From the NCBI GenBank assembly GCA_034336665.1, contig CM067570.1, positions 15,049,502-15,113,501 on the forward strand: a stretch of DNA of 64,000 nucleotides, in the 5' to 3' direction. Under the pieces are notes generated by a model. It saw only the letters and a list, made by a program, of their open reading frames with translations. It was not told the origin of the DNA and ran no database searches. Each line of letters opens with the position of its first letter. Position 1 is the stretch's first letter. Shown piece after piece: positions 43,787-60,161 of the stretch. The position numbers and the translations under genes were made by a program. Source of the DNA: Luscinia megarhynchos (lineage: Eukaryota; Chordata; Aves; Passeriformes; Turdidae).

Positions 43787-44130
43787 GCCCGGGACCGGCC
43801 CCATCCCCGCGGGGCGCTCCGGATCCCGGGAGGAGGGGGATGCTGATAAAACAGCGTGTTCGTAACCTGGCCTCGGCCTCGCTGCTGCTGCGGGGACCCC
43901 CGGGCCCACCCGCACCCGGGGACGGCCCCGTGCCCGGGCGGGGGCGTGGGCGGCGCTGCCTGGCGGCGGCGGCGGCGCGGGGGGCTCAGCGCCAGCTTTT
44001 TGCGTTGCCGCGGGGGGAGCGGGGCGCGGGGAGCCGCGCCGCGCCCCGCCCGCCCCGGACGCGCCGCTTCCCGCCGCCGGTGCCGCCGGGGCGGGCGCGG
44101 GGCCGCTCGGGCGCGCCCCGGGCGGGGATC

Positions 44131-44178
44131 CCGCCGCGCTCCGGCCCCGCCGCGCTCCGGCCCCGCCGCGCTCCGCAC
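44131..44178. repeat. 16-bp GC-rich tandem triplicate
   Basis: The unit CCGCCGCGCTCCGGCC is repeated three times, exact in the first two copies and differing only at the end of the third. It lies in the CpG island upstream of CTDSP1. Confidence 0.85.
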
Positions 44179-46689
44179 TTGCGAGACGCTCCCTGGCTGT
44201 TTCAAGGCTCCCCCCTCTCCCCGGGGCCCCCCATCCCAAAATCCCGCTTCCCGACCCACGCCGGCCGGGTGGGGAAGGGGGAATTTTGGGGGCCGGGCGC
44301 CCCCCCAGCCCGTGCCCCCCACTCCGGGAAGGGACCCCCCCCCCTCGCTCCCGGGGGCCGCGCTTGTTTATGTGAAGAATGTCCCCTTCCTTAAAAGGGC
44401 GATGGCGGACGGGGTGGGGCGGTGCCTCCCTCCCGCCTCCGCGTTGGCCCGGCCTCTGGCTGCTTGAAGGAGGGGCCAGAGCTGTGGGGCCCGCCGAAAG
44501 GCGGGGGCTCCCCCCTCCTGGGGGGCGCAGCCGACCCGAGCCGCGGGAGGAGCAGGAGACGCCCCTCGCTCGGGGCGCACCTGCCCGGGGGGCTCACCAA
44601 GGGGTAGGGGGGCATCGGGGTGATCCTCAGCAGGCGGGAGCCTGGCGGGGCTGGGGTCTGCGGGGTTATGCCCGTGGGATTTGCTGTTGTCCAGCTGGCA
44701 CCTGCAACCCAGAGCGCCGTCAGCCCAGGGACACCTGTCTCCACCCAACCCTTAGCAGGATGTCCCACTCCAAGACTATCTCTGTGGTCCCTTGGCCATG
44801 GAGCAACTCTTGGGGCAAAGGTCCCAGCGCCAGGGCTAGGCTGGAGAACAGGAGAAGGCATCTGGGAAAAGACCCCATTCTAGGAGCAGCGGAGTGGGAC
44901 AGAGGAGTCCCTGAGTGCCCGATTGAAGGGAGCCTGATGCTCTTCTGCCTTGTGCCCATGCCCTGGAGCCCAAAAATCCATCTGGGCTCTACCTACTCCT
45001 GGCCTGGACTTGTCCCACAGCCCCAGGACAGGGACAGCATCTCTCTACACTCCCCGGCTGCCCAATCTGCCCCCAAGCAGGCAGTGGAACTGGAAGTGGT
45101 GCTCCAACCACTGCTGCAGGCATTGCCCCGGAGACTTTTCTAATTGCATTAATTAGAGGATTAGTAGGGCCTGGCTGGACTCATCAGGAAGAGAGGAGGA
45201 GGAGAATGTGGCCAAATGGACAGGGGTCCTGGAGGGGACAAGTGTGTGGCCTCTGCAGCTGTCCCCACAGCGAGAAGCATCCCCCAGCAGCCCAGTCCAG
45301 CCAGACGCTGGGGATGAGGCAGACATCCCGTCCAGTTCTACCTGGGCTAAAGGAGCACAGAGGTCAGCCCAAAATAGAGAGCAGAGGAAACACAGACTCT
45401 TCCTTTTCCTCCTGCTGGGCCAGGAGACAGCGGTGGCTGCCTGCTGTGGGAGCCGGCTGCCGTGCTGCGGAGGGGCAGGGAAACTGAGGCACGGCCGATG
45501 CCCGCCGCCAGAGCCGGCGGCGGGGGTGGCAGGATGCAGGGTCCCTCTTCCAGCAGCTGCTCCCTGCCACGGCTCCCCGGGGGCACCTGGTGGAGCGCAG
45601 AGTGCGGGAACTGCAGGTGTAAATCGGATTTTGTACTGCCAGAGCTCCCTGTGGGGGCACCTCCCGGTCCCGGACCCCATTTCCCAGCACGTGTCGTGTC
45701 CCCTTGTGGTGGGACGGGTCCCGTTCCAGCGCTGTTTCCCAGGGCTGCTCCCACCGTGCCGTGTCGGGGATGGAGCGGTAACCGGGGTCTGCGCCGCCCG
45801 CATCTCTGCCGCGCCACTGCCCCTGCTCCCTGCTGGGCCAGAAAAGGCGATCTCGGCTCCTGAAGTTCCCAAACCGCAGGTGGGAGAGGTGGAAAGATTT
45901 CAAATGAGCTCGGGGCAGCGCTGACAGAGCGCGCAGCATCTCCGGCCGCCGCGATGGCGAGGGGGGTGACCGGGACAGGTCCCCGCTGGCGGATTCGGGG
46001 GGCACGGCGGGGAGCGGCTGCCCCGGCAGAGCTAGCGAGGGGAGGGGGCTGGAGGATGCTGCGCTTGGGGGGCGGGTTTCCTCTGCGGGGCTTGTGCCAT
46101 CCACAAGCTCCCGACAAGCGGCGCTTTTCAGAAAGCGCCTGGAAACAGCCCCCTTTTCCCCAGGAAGGAAGGAACTGTAAGGGAAAGTATATGTAATGAT
46201 AATATAGACTTATTAATTGCCCAAATAACTGGGGGATTGCAGGAGAAGGACAGAACGATGGCAAGAAGCGGCGGTTATTGGTGCAGCCCCCCAGCACCTG
46301 CTGTCCCGCACCGCTGGCAATGCGGGCTGTGCCCTCGGGGGGCAATGGGGACCCCCCAGCTTTGAGCCGCTAGTCCAGGAGCTCTGCTCCAGGGGACACC
46401 AGCATGGGGGGCGCGTTCGTACGCCGGGAGCAGCTGCAGAGGGATCCCCGGGCTGCCAGCTGGACGGGATATGACAGCAAGACTGACCCCCTCTCCATGC
46501 TCTCTCGGTCGGGACGGGGGAGTGTGGGAGAGCCCACCGGGGTCACCATGGAAGAAGGGGGGTTGTCCTTCCCAGCCAAACCACAGAACACTCCCCGTCC
46601 CGGTCCCGGTCTGGGCTTGGCGGGGACCCCCACTCCTCCCGGGAAGCGCGGGCGCCGGGAGGAGGGAGGAGAAGGAGGAGGGCCCCCCC

Positions 46690-46902
46690 GGCGTCGTTGC
46701 CCTTTTAAGGGGTTCCTTGAAACCGCGCCCGGGATCCATGTTTGCAGCCCCAGCCCGGGCGGAGGAAACTCCATGTTGTAACAAAGTTTCCTCCGCGGCG
46801 CCGCTCCCGCGCCCGCCGCCCCGCGCCGCCGCCGGCCCGCGCCCCGCCTCCCCCCGGGGGCCGCGCCGGGGGCCGCCCCTCGCACCCCCCCGCCCGGCGC
46901 CC
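46690..46902 (+). promoter_or_regulatory. CTDSP1: CTDSP1 proximal promoter/5' UTR with CArG box
   Basis: Immediately upstream of the CTDSP1 ATG in CpG-rich DNA. CCTTTTAAGG at 46701-46710 is an exact SRF CArG sequence about 200 bases before the start codon. The transcription start is not known, so the box could be promoter or 5' UTR. Confidence 0.5.
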
Positions 46903-49900
46903 ATGGAGCACCAGTCCATCATCGCCCAGGTTAGCCGGGAGGAGGGGAGCGCCCCGCTTCAGGAGAAAGGTAACGCGGAGGGGGGATATTGCCCGCCCTC
47001 GCCCCCTTCCTGTGCGGGAGCGGGGGCAGGGGGAGGTCCCCGGGGGCTGGGGGGCCTGCGGGGGCCGCTCCCGGAGGGTGCGGTGAGCTGCGCGCCGCCT
47101 CGGCCCGCCCCCGTGCATCCCGCTGCCCGGGCCCCGGCGATGCGCTGGGGCTGCGACTCGGAGCGAGCGGGGCTGGCTGCACCCGCCCGGGGCGGGGGCC
47201 GCGCTCCGGGCCCCCTCGGAGCCCGCTGCTGCCCTGCAAGGCTCGGGGCGTTGCTCGGATTATCTGCGCTGTTTCCTCCGGAGCCGGCGGGGAAACTGAG
47301 GCAGGAAGGGCGCCGAGCGCCTTGCTGCATGCCGGCGTCCTGTTCACCCCGCCGCGGGGGTTTGTCGGGGGCTCGTCCTCCTGGCCTGGGAAGCTGCCAG
47401 GGCCGGGAGGAGCAAACGTGGGAACGGGCCCCGTCCGCGCTGGGGAGCCCGTGGGGCTGGAGCTCCCCGCTGCAGGGCTGGGAGCCCTGGCCCGGCCGAA
47501 GGGCGGCACAGGCAGGGCAGGGTGCAGCCCCGGCCCGGGCTGCGGCAGGACGCGGCCCCGGCAGCGGCGGGGCCGGGGCTGGGGCCGTCGCGCTGCCCCC
47601 GGGGCACGGGGTGGGCGCAGGCAGCCCCCGTGCCTCAGTTTCCCCCGGCTCCGCCAATGGGGGCCGCGGGAACGGCGCCCGGGGGCGGGCGCTGCGCCCG
47701 GATTGGCCTCTGGCCTCCGGTGCGCTCGAGTCGGCCAATGGACGGGGGAGCTGTCTGGAGGCGGGGAAAGGAGCGGCGCAAGCCCCGCCTCCCGGGAGCC
47801 CCGCCCCCGTGCCCCCCGAGTGGGGCCGTGCCCCCCGAGTGGGGCGGGACAGCGGGACCGGCCCCGGCCCCACGGCTGCCCCCGCGCTCCTGTTGTGGGG
47901 CGTCCGGCCGCGCAGGGGGTCCCACGGGCGTCTCTCGTGGGCGGGATGTGCCGGGTGAGGGGCTGTGGGCGGTCACCCAGCGCTCGTGTCAGCGACGCTG
48001 CCCTGGCGCCGCTGCTTGGCAGGGCAGGAAGGGAGCCCGGATGGGTGTCCGGGTCTGGTGAGGGCGCGGGGGCTCTGGGGCTCTGGGGCAGCAGCCAAAC
48101 CTGGCTCACCTGGCCCCCAGTGCTGTGCTGGGAGTGCCCCTGGGGCACCCCTCAGCCCCTTGTGCCCTCCCGCAGGTACCCAGACCCCTGCCAAGAAGCC
48201 TCGGAGCCGCAGCATTCTCCAGTCCCTCTTCTGCTGCCTGTGCCGCGATGAAGGGGAGCCCTGCACTGGCACCACTGGAGCACCGCTGCTGGTGGAGGAG
48301 AACGGGGCACTGCCCAAGGTAACCCCACACCCCAGCCTGGCGCTGGCGGGGATGGGCCACCATCCCCTGCCCTCCCCTGTGTGGCCAGGAGTGGGGCTGA
48401 GCGATCACTTCTCCCAGTGCCCCCCTCTGGCCACCCTGCTGAGCCGTGTCCCCCTGCTCCAGGCTGCTGTCAAGCACCTCCTGCCTGAGATCAAGCCACA
48501 GGACGCCAGCAAGCTCTGCGTGGTCATCGACCTGGATGAGACCCTGGTGCACAGCTCCTTCAAGGTGGGGGACACCCTGGCCCACCCCACACCTGTTGCC
48601 ACACGCTCCCCCCGCTGCTGTGCTGCCCTTTTGTCCCACAAAGTGATGCCCAGCGCCCAGCGCAGCCTGGCTGGGTCGGTGGGGGTGTCCCTGTGAGGGG
48701 GCTGCGGGGCTGGCAGAGGTGCATCGTGAGCAGAGGGCAGGCAGCCTTTGGGCACGGGGTGCCTGGTGTGCCCAGTGCTCATCCTGGTGTGCCCTTCCCC
48801 AGCCAGTGAACAACGCTGACTTCATCATTCCCGTGGAAATCGATGGCATCATGCACCAGGTACCAGCGGGGTGGGTGCCTGGTGGGAGGGGGGGTCATTC
48901 CACCTTCCCGAGGGCCAGGAGCTGTCCCAGTGCTCTGCTGTGGGAGGTGTCAGGGTGCCAGCTTTGGCACCTTGTGGGGCAGAGGTGGGTGCCCCTCTTT
49001 TCACAGGGCAGGGAGGTGCAGGGTGTTGTGCCACGGTGTCCTCCTGCAGCGGCCAGCCCCGGTTTCAAGTAATCCAGGATAGGCTGTGGTCTGGGCAGTC
49101 AGCCTGTTCTCGGTTACTTGGCTCTGGAGCCGGCCAGACACTTCGCCCTGGCCGTTCCCGAGGGGCCTTGGCATCCCGCAGCCCGCTCCCACGAGGGAGC
49201 TGCTCGCTGGCCGGGTGGGACGCAGCTGTCCCCTGGGGAGGACGCGGGGGTGCTGCCGGAGCCGCGGCTGCCCTCTGCCTGTGCCGCAGGTGTATGTGCT
49301 CAAGCGGCCCCACGTGGACGAGTTCCTGCAGCGCATGGGCGAGCTCTTCGAGTGTGTGCTCTTCACCGCCAGCCTGGCCAAGGTGGGTGCCCCTGGCCTG
49401 CCCTGGCATCGCCCACCCCTTCCCAGACCCCCCCTGAGTGGCACAGCTCCCTTGCTTGCCCAACTGCAGGCATCACTGGCCTCTTGTCCCCTCTGCCCGG
49501 CACTGGGCAGCCTCGCTACCTGCCCCTGCAAGGCACTGGCCAGGGAAACTGAGGCATAGTGAGACCTGCTGGGTGCCATTGTCCCTGCGGGATGGTGTGG
49601 TGTGTCGCAGTGACCTCCCTCCTGTGCCTGTAGTATGCAGACCCTGTGGCTGACCTGCTGGATAAATGGGGGGCTTTCCGGGCACGGCTTTTCCGGGAAT
49701 CCTGCGTTTTCCACCGCGGCAACTACGTGAAGGACCTGAGCCGCCTGGGCCGGGACCTGCGCCGCATCATCATCGTGGACAACTCGCCCGCATCCTACAT
49801 CTTCCACCCCGATAACGCCGTACGTGCCGCGGGGCGGGGCTGGGCGGGCACGGGGGTGACGGGGTGGGGGACCCTCGGTCAGAGCTGTCCCCTGCGCCAC

Positions 49901-50055
49901 ACTGTCTGTCCCCGTGCCACCTGCAGGTGCCGGTGGCCTCCTGGTTCGATAACATGGCAGACACGGAGCTGCTGGACCTGCTGCCCTTCTTCGAGCGGCT
50001 CAGCAAGGTGGAGGACGTGTACGCAGTGCTCAAGAAGCAGCGGACTAACAGCTAA
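46903..50055 (+). CDS. CTDSP1: CTD small phosphatase 1 (SCP1), RNA polymerase II C-terminal domain phosphatase
   Basis: A HAD-family phosphatase that removes Ser5 phosphate from the RNA polymerase II tail and acts with REST to silence neuronal genes outside neurons. Exons: 46903-46969, 48176-48318, 48463-48564, 48803-48859, 49290-49382, 49634-49819, 49927-50055. The frame closes at 258 codons plus TAA (human 261). The catalytic DLDET motif (D93, D95) lies in [15 protein letters not shown]. The N-terminal CCLCR cysteine cluster, a palmitoylation-type site, is followed by the conserved core and [20 protein letters not shown]. The N-terminus MEHQSIIAQ resembles paralogue CTDSP2, but the neighbours and the C-terminus identify CTDSP1. 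Intron 4 carries a miR-26 hairpin, as in the mammalian gene. Intron 1 (46970-48175) is GC-rich without other features. Confidence 0.95.
49051..49135 (+). ncRNA. mir-26: miR-26 precursor hairpin in CTDSP1 intron 4
   Basis: The 5' arm at 49064-49085 starts TTCAAGTAATCCAGG and matches miR-26a-5p over its 22 bases. The 3' arm at 49103-49124 starts CCTGTTCTCGGTTACTTGG and pairs with it across a loop of about 17 bases. The flanks GGCC and GGCC extend the stem. Mammals have miR-26b at this place, differing at base 11 (U for C) and at the 3' end. The strand and intron are the same as in mammalian CTDSP1, so it is co-transcribed with the host gene, which belongs to a miR-26-hosting family (CTDSP1, CTDSP2, CTDSPL). 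Confidence 0.95.
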
Positions 50056-51740
50056 TGGCCCCCCCAGCCTCGGGGAGCTGCCGAGGGGCACCACCGGGGG
50101 AGCCAGGTGCCTTACTCGGGGGAGGGACGGTCCCGGAGTGCCCCGCGCCTCCTGCCCAGCCCGGCGGGCGCGGTGCCCCCCGTGCCTGCTGCCGGGGCGA
50201 GGTGTGGGTGCCCCCGCCAGGAACTGGGTGCCTCCCCGCTCAGAGAAGGGGGGCCATGGGTGACCCACCGCCTTGCTGTGCTGAGGACCTTTGGGGGGAT
50301 CCCATCCTCCCCTACTGTCCAGCCCCTGCCCCCTTCCCCCCCCCAGCCTGTGTTCCCCTCCACGAAACGGTTCTCAGGTCCTTTTCCCCTCTGTGCCCCG
50401 ACTGGGGAGGGGGGTGGGGTCAGCAGCTGCTGCTTTCCACTGCCTTTGGGGGGACTAGATCCCTCCATCCAGACTCTGCCTGCTGGGAGGCTGGCAGCCC
50501 TTGGCCGCTATCTGCCGAGGCTACAGCACAGGTTAACCCCTTGCCACCCTCCAAAAAAGCAGGGAGTCTTCCTGGCCTTGGTGCCTAGGGCTGCCACCGT
50601 GCCCTTAACTCTGCCCTGGGTGCAGCTGATCACCTCGAGGGGGGCACGGCCTCGCCTCTCTCGTGCCTGCTGCCCCCACCTAGGGGCTGTGTTTCGCAGG
50701 GGCAGCCCAGGCTCAGGGCTGAGCCTCTGGGCACCAATGCTTCCCACGTGCCTTGGGACACCGTGTCTCTGTTCCTCCTTAGCCCTGCAAGGGGTGTGCC
50801 TAGGGAGGACCCTCTACTGGCTCCTTCCAACCTCGGTTTCTTCTCGTTTTGGGGGGGAATGGCTTCCCCCCCCCTCCAGTTACACTGTGTCACTGGGAGC
50901 CACTCTAGTCGCCAAGAGAGGGGTCCCCTCCTGTGGTGGGGAAGGCACACTCCCCACCCCATATCCATCTGCAGCTTCACCAAAGGCTGCCACTCCTGGG
51001 AGAGAGGGACCCCCATCCCAGCCTTAACGTGCCCCTCCCAGCCTTGCCCCAGCCCCAGTCCCCCAGCTGGGAGGGGCTGGGGGACTCTGCAGCCCCCCCA
51101 TAACCTGGGGTTACCCTGACCCCTGTGGGGTTGGACTCGTGCCAGGGTGTCCCCCAGCTTTGAGGGTCTGGGGGCTCTCAGGGAGGGATTTTCTGGGGAG
51201 GCTAGAGCTCAGCCAGGCCTTTTTTAGTGTCACAATATGGACAATGCCTCATCTTTTTCGAGGGAAAAGCAATGGTTTCCCAAAAAATCATGGGTGCCTT
51301 TTTACCACTGTGCCAGCGCAGGGAGTGGGGCAGTATTTGGGGGGTGGGTGTGAAGGGTTTTAGCTTTCCGGTGCTGTTCACTGCCCTGCTCCCCTATGCT
51401 GGGGGCAAGCAGGGGTCCCCCGCCCCACCCACAGCCCTGCCCTGTGGTGGGGGGTGGGATGGGGGTGGTGCAGCACAGCCCCCTGGGTCCCTGCCAGCCC
51501 CGGGCCTCGTCCTGCCCTGCCAGGAGGGTTGAACTCAGCACTTTATATTAGACAAGTCAAAGGGCGCCAGCACAGCCGCTGCCCAGCGAGTGCCTGTGGG
51601 AGCTGTGGCACCCCAGGAGTGCGGCCCTGCCCGGGCACCCTTGGGTGGTCTGCGGGATGCAGAGGCAGCGTGGGGGGCTGGGGAGGGCTGGGGTACCAGA
51701 TCCAAGTGCCTTCATGTGATTAAAGCTGTCAAACCATCTT
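50056..51740 (+). other. CTDSP1: CTDSP1 3' UTR
   Basis: GC-rich sequence from the stop to an ATTAAA at 51719-51724, about 1.66 kb, similar in scale to the long mammalian CTDSP1 3' UTR. No coding exon was recognised in it. Confidence 0.65.
51719..51724 (+). promoter_or_regulatory. CTDSP1: Polyadenylation signal (ATTAAA) of CTDSP1
   Basis: The common ATTAAA variant in the context TGTGATTAAAGCTGTC. It is followed within about 35 bases by a GT-rich run that could act as the downstream element. Confidence 0.7.
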
Positions 51741-51756
51741 GGAAAGAGTAGTCCAG

Positions 51757-51774
51757 AGTGTGTGTGTGTGTGTG
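51757..51774. repeat. (GT)n microsatellite
   Basis: Nine or so GT units about 33 bases after the CTDSP1 ATTAAA, at the position of a GU-rich 3'-processing element. Confidence 0.85.
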
Positions 51775-53156
51775 GGTACGGGTACCTATCACATCGTGTG
51801 CTGGTGGCTGTGCACAGCGTAGGGACACGGAGCCCGTGGGATCCCCTGGGAGCGGGGGATGCTGCAGGACTGTGCCGGGGAAGCACCCTTGGATTGCACG
51901 GTTGAGGTGTCACCCCTTGTCTGGTGCCCAGGGGACACCCTCTCACTCGAGGACAGCCTCCCCTCGCTGCCCTGGCACCTCCATCCAAACTCCTTCCCCC
52001 CCTCCTGGGAAAAGGTCCCTGGTGCCACAGGGATGGGTGTCCTGCCCCTTAACGAGGAGGGGGTAAATTTACCCATAGGCTGTGACCCCTCCCCAGCTTT
52101 GAGACTTCAAATGAGTTTGCTCCAAACAGGTGTCAGGCCTTCCCCAAATAGTTTGGGGGACAACTTGTGACTCCCTCCTGTGCCATCCCAGGCAGTTCCT
52201 GGGGGAATGTCTCTCAGCTGCCCCCCTCCCCCGTGCCCTCACTGGCCCTGTGCCTCCTCTCATTAAGGAAGTCTCTGTCCTCCCTGATGGCTGCGCTAAT
52301 CACGGCGTTCATTAGCGGCCGGCTGGGGGGCCCGGGAGGGGGTGAGCCCTGTGGGGCCGGCGTGGGGTCCCGCAGCCCTGTGCCACACCGACGGGCTCAG
52401 CCCCGGGACGCAGCAGCGGCCACCCGGCTGTCCCACCCATCCGCAGCCCAGGTAAGGGGTGCGGGCACACCCGTGTGGGGCGCAGGGGGTTTGGGGGCCA
52501 AGGGAGTGGAGGGCAGAGCAGAGCCCACCCCTGCGGCATCAGGACTCCCCCCCTTGTTTGTGATGACACGCCCCCGCTCTGGTTCAGCCCCTGGGGGATC
52601 CCTGCGGGAAGGGGGACCCTCAGCAGGGTTTGGGGCTCGCTGCAGCCCAGGCCAGCGCTGCAGGATGCCCGTGTGCTGGCTCAGCAGGGCAGCCGAGATA
52701 ACGCTGCAGCAATCCCGAAGGGCTGGGAAGAGATAAGAGCGGGGCAGGAAGCCCGCAGACCTGCCTGCTGCTGACATCTGCCCCTCCCACCTTTATGGGC
52801 GCCGTGGTCATCCCCCAAAACTACCTTCGGGCCCTCGAGCCGCTTCAGTCCCTTCTCCTGTCTGCCAGCATCACCGATACCGGGGCTGGGGGCTGGGGCC
52901 ACAGGACAGGGCATTGGGCTTAGCCCGTGCCACCACTTCATGTGCTGTCCTGTCCTCCCGCAAGCCCCAGCCCCGTGTCCCATCTCTGAACCCCCTTTCT
53001 GTCCCCAGGGAGCTGTGGAGATCCCCAAGGCAAAGCCAGGAGTCACCAGGGATCTGGCCTCCAGCTGGGCTGTGCAACAGCCTGGGGACAGTCTCGTGGC
53101 TAGGGTGGTGATGTGCCAGTCAGGGGGTGGGAAGGGAATACCCCGGGAAGATGGGG

Positions 53157-53392
53157 CATTGCTGTCACTTTATGGAACCTTTTTGGGGGGAGGAGCACCA
53201 AAAAAACCCATTTCTGTGGTCTTAGTGCTCCATGTCTGGGAGGGTTTGGGGGTTTTAGTGTATGAGGGGTGGCAAAGCCCATCCCCATGGCATCAAGGCA
53301 CCTCTGTTTGTGGCTGATGCCCATGTGTCCTGGTCCAGCCCATTGCTATCACTTTATGGAACTTCTTCTTGGTGGAATGCAAAAGAAAAAAA
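53157..53392. repeat. Two copies of a ~50-bp element, 184 bp apart
   Basis: The 22 bases at 53157-53178 and 53341-53362 match at 21 positions and contain TCACTTTATGGAAC. Similarity continues weakly for about 30 bases into an A-rich end in both copies. They lie 1.3-1.5 kb upstream of the VIL1 start codon. Confidence 0.8.
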
Positions 53393-53585
53393 GTTCAGCA
53401 CGGACTCAATACCAAGGGCCAAGAGGGGAAGAGGCCTGGGGAGGGCAGAGGACACCCTGGGCACAGCCAGCCTGTGGGCAGGGTGCAATAGCACCTGGGG
53501 GGGAAACACCCCATGAGTAACGGGGCCCTCAGGTGCCACAAAGTCTTGGAGGGCTGCGGGGACCTTGACTCTGGGCTGTCCCTGC

Positions 53586-53629
53586 CCTTATATGGTGAGC
53601 AAAGGCTGGGACACGAGGGAACAAAGGTC
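53586..53629 (+). promoter_or_regulatory. VIL1: CArG box and HNF4-like site, candidate VIL1 promoter
   Basis: CCTTATATGG at 53586-53595 is an exact CArG sequence. GAACAAAGGTC, ending at 53629, resembles an HNF4 or TCF-type site. About 70 bases further is a candidate splice donor (53697/53698) that could end the noncoding first exon of VIL1. All three are motif matches only. Confidence 0.35.
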
Positions 53630-54152
53630 TCCTGGGTGCTGGCACCTGAGCACTTCGCCTAGGTACGCTCACCTGTGCACCCAGCTCTGCAGGGAAGGTG
53701 AGGGGTTGGGGTAGGGTGAGGGGACAGAGGGTGGGCATGGAGTGGATAGCACATCCCATGGCCACCATCACTCTTGGGGATGGGTTTGGAGACCCACCTG
53801 AGCCCCACCTTGGGGCTCTGCTGCAGGGGATGCTACCCCCTGGGTCTGAGGGATGGGATGTGGGTGCTTGTGGGGCAGCACAGTGGGGCCAGGAGGGGTT
53901 TCACAGGGCTGGGAAGCAGAGAGCTCCCATCTGGGCAATGGCAGCCTCCAGCTGGTGAGCACAGGGTGGCTTTGCCTGGCACTGGCTGCTCGACCCCTCT
54001 GTCTGCTTGTGGGCAGCACTGTCAGCCTGGCAGGGAGGGCTGTGGACAGCCTGGGCAGCGCTGGCACTCAGCACCCCTGTGGAGCCAGGCTGTGCCCGCC
54101 CTGGGGGGCACGGATCTGCCGGGGGGTTTGGAAGCAGGGGGGCTGAAGCAGG

Positions 54153-54182
54153 CAGTGTGTGTGTATCTGTGTGTGTGTGTGT
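54153..54182. repeat. Interrupted (GT)n microsatellite
   Basis: Two GT runs split by a short ATC-containing interruption, in the inferred VIL1 first intron. Confidence 0.85.
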
Positions 54183-54677
54183 AAGCAGTGGCTGTATCAT
54201 GCTGTTCCACTTCACGCCAAGCCGTGCCAGGACAAGGCTGAGCAGGGCCAGTTCCTGCTGGTCCTGGGGAGGAACAGGCCACCACACAGCAGTGTCACCC
54301 AGCTGTGGCAGCTGCGCTCGGGGTGCCCTGCACTGCCCTGTCCCATGACTGGAGACAGGGCAGGGCACTGGGGCACTTACAGAACCCTGTCCCTTCCCAA
54401 CCTGGACCCTGGTACGGACCCATTATCTGCAGTGTCAGCCAAGCTGAGGGGATGGCAGCCCCACCCCTGTGCCCACAGACCTGGCACCACGGTGCTGGGG
54501 TCCCCTTGCCCCGTGCAGCTCTGTACAGGGGGGTTTACAGCTGGGCTTTCTGCAGAGCAAGCAGGGAAGCAGATGGCACGGCAGGTTGGCTGTGTCCCAG
54601 CTCTTAATGACACTGCCTGCCATTAACGAGGGTGTTGCCGATGCTGGCAGGTCCCCGTGCCGGTGGTACCTGTCACC

Positions 54678-60114
<5,437 letters not shown>

Positions 60115-60155
60115 GGTAGGAGCCTGGGCACAAGGACAGTTCCAGCTCTTTAGTA

Positions 60156-60161
60156 AATAAA
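60156..60161 (+). promoter_or_regulatory. VIL1: Polyadenylation signal of VIL1
   Basis: AATAAA 42 bases after the stop gives a very short 3' UTR. A second AATAAA at 60768-60773 could give a longer form. Confidence 0.8.

Larger units (their letters stand above)
43417..46902. other. SLC11A1-CTDSP1 interval: GC-rich, CpG island, no coding exon
   Basis: About 3.5 kb with very high GC and many overlapping long open frames on both strands that reflect lack of stops in GC-rich DNA. It contains tandem homeodomain-like repeats (43729-43786), a 16-bp triplicate (44131-44178), a CArG box CCTTAAAAGG at 44389-44398 and the CTDSP1 promoter with a second CArG box. The SLC11A1 3' UTR end is not identified; a GATAAA at about 43855 is the only weak candidate noticed. 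Confidence 0.7.
51775..54650. other. CTDSP1-VIL1 intergenic region and probable VIL1 5' noncoding exon/intron
   Basis: No coding exon. The VIL1 start exon is preceded by an acceptor at 54650, so a noncoding first exon must lie upstream. A possible donor AAG|GTGAGG is at 53697/53698. Notable sites are paired ATTAGC/GCTAAT at 52295-52316, GATA motifs near 52694 and 52730, TTTATGG near 52791, the duplicated element at 53157 and 53341, and a CArG box at 53586. Confidence 0.6.

Noticed and set aside
46903..46969. Assignment of the phosphatase to CTDSP2 because of the MEH-SII N-terminus
   Set aside because: The core, the C-terminus and the SLC11A1 and VIL1 neighbours identify CTDSP1. The N-terminal likeness probably reflects the shared ancestral first exon.
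46471..48251. Overlapping open frames of 405-495 codons on both strands around CTDSP1 exon 1 and intron 1
   Set aside because: They are rich in Gly, Pro, Arg and Ala, overlap each other and known introns, and match no family. They reflect the scarcity of stop codons in CpG-island DNA.
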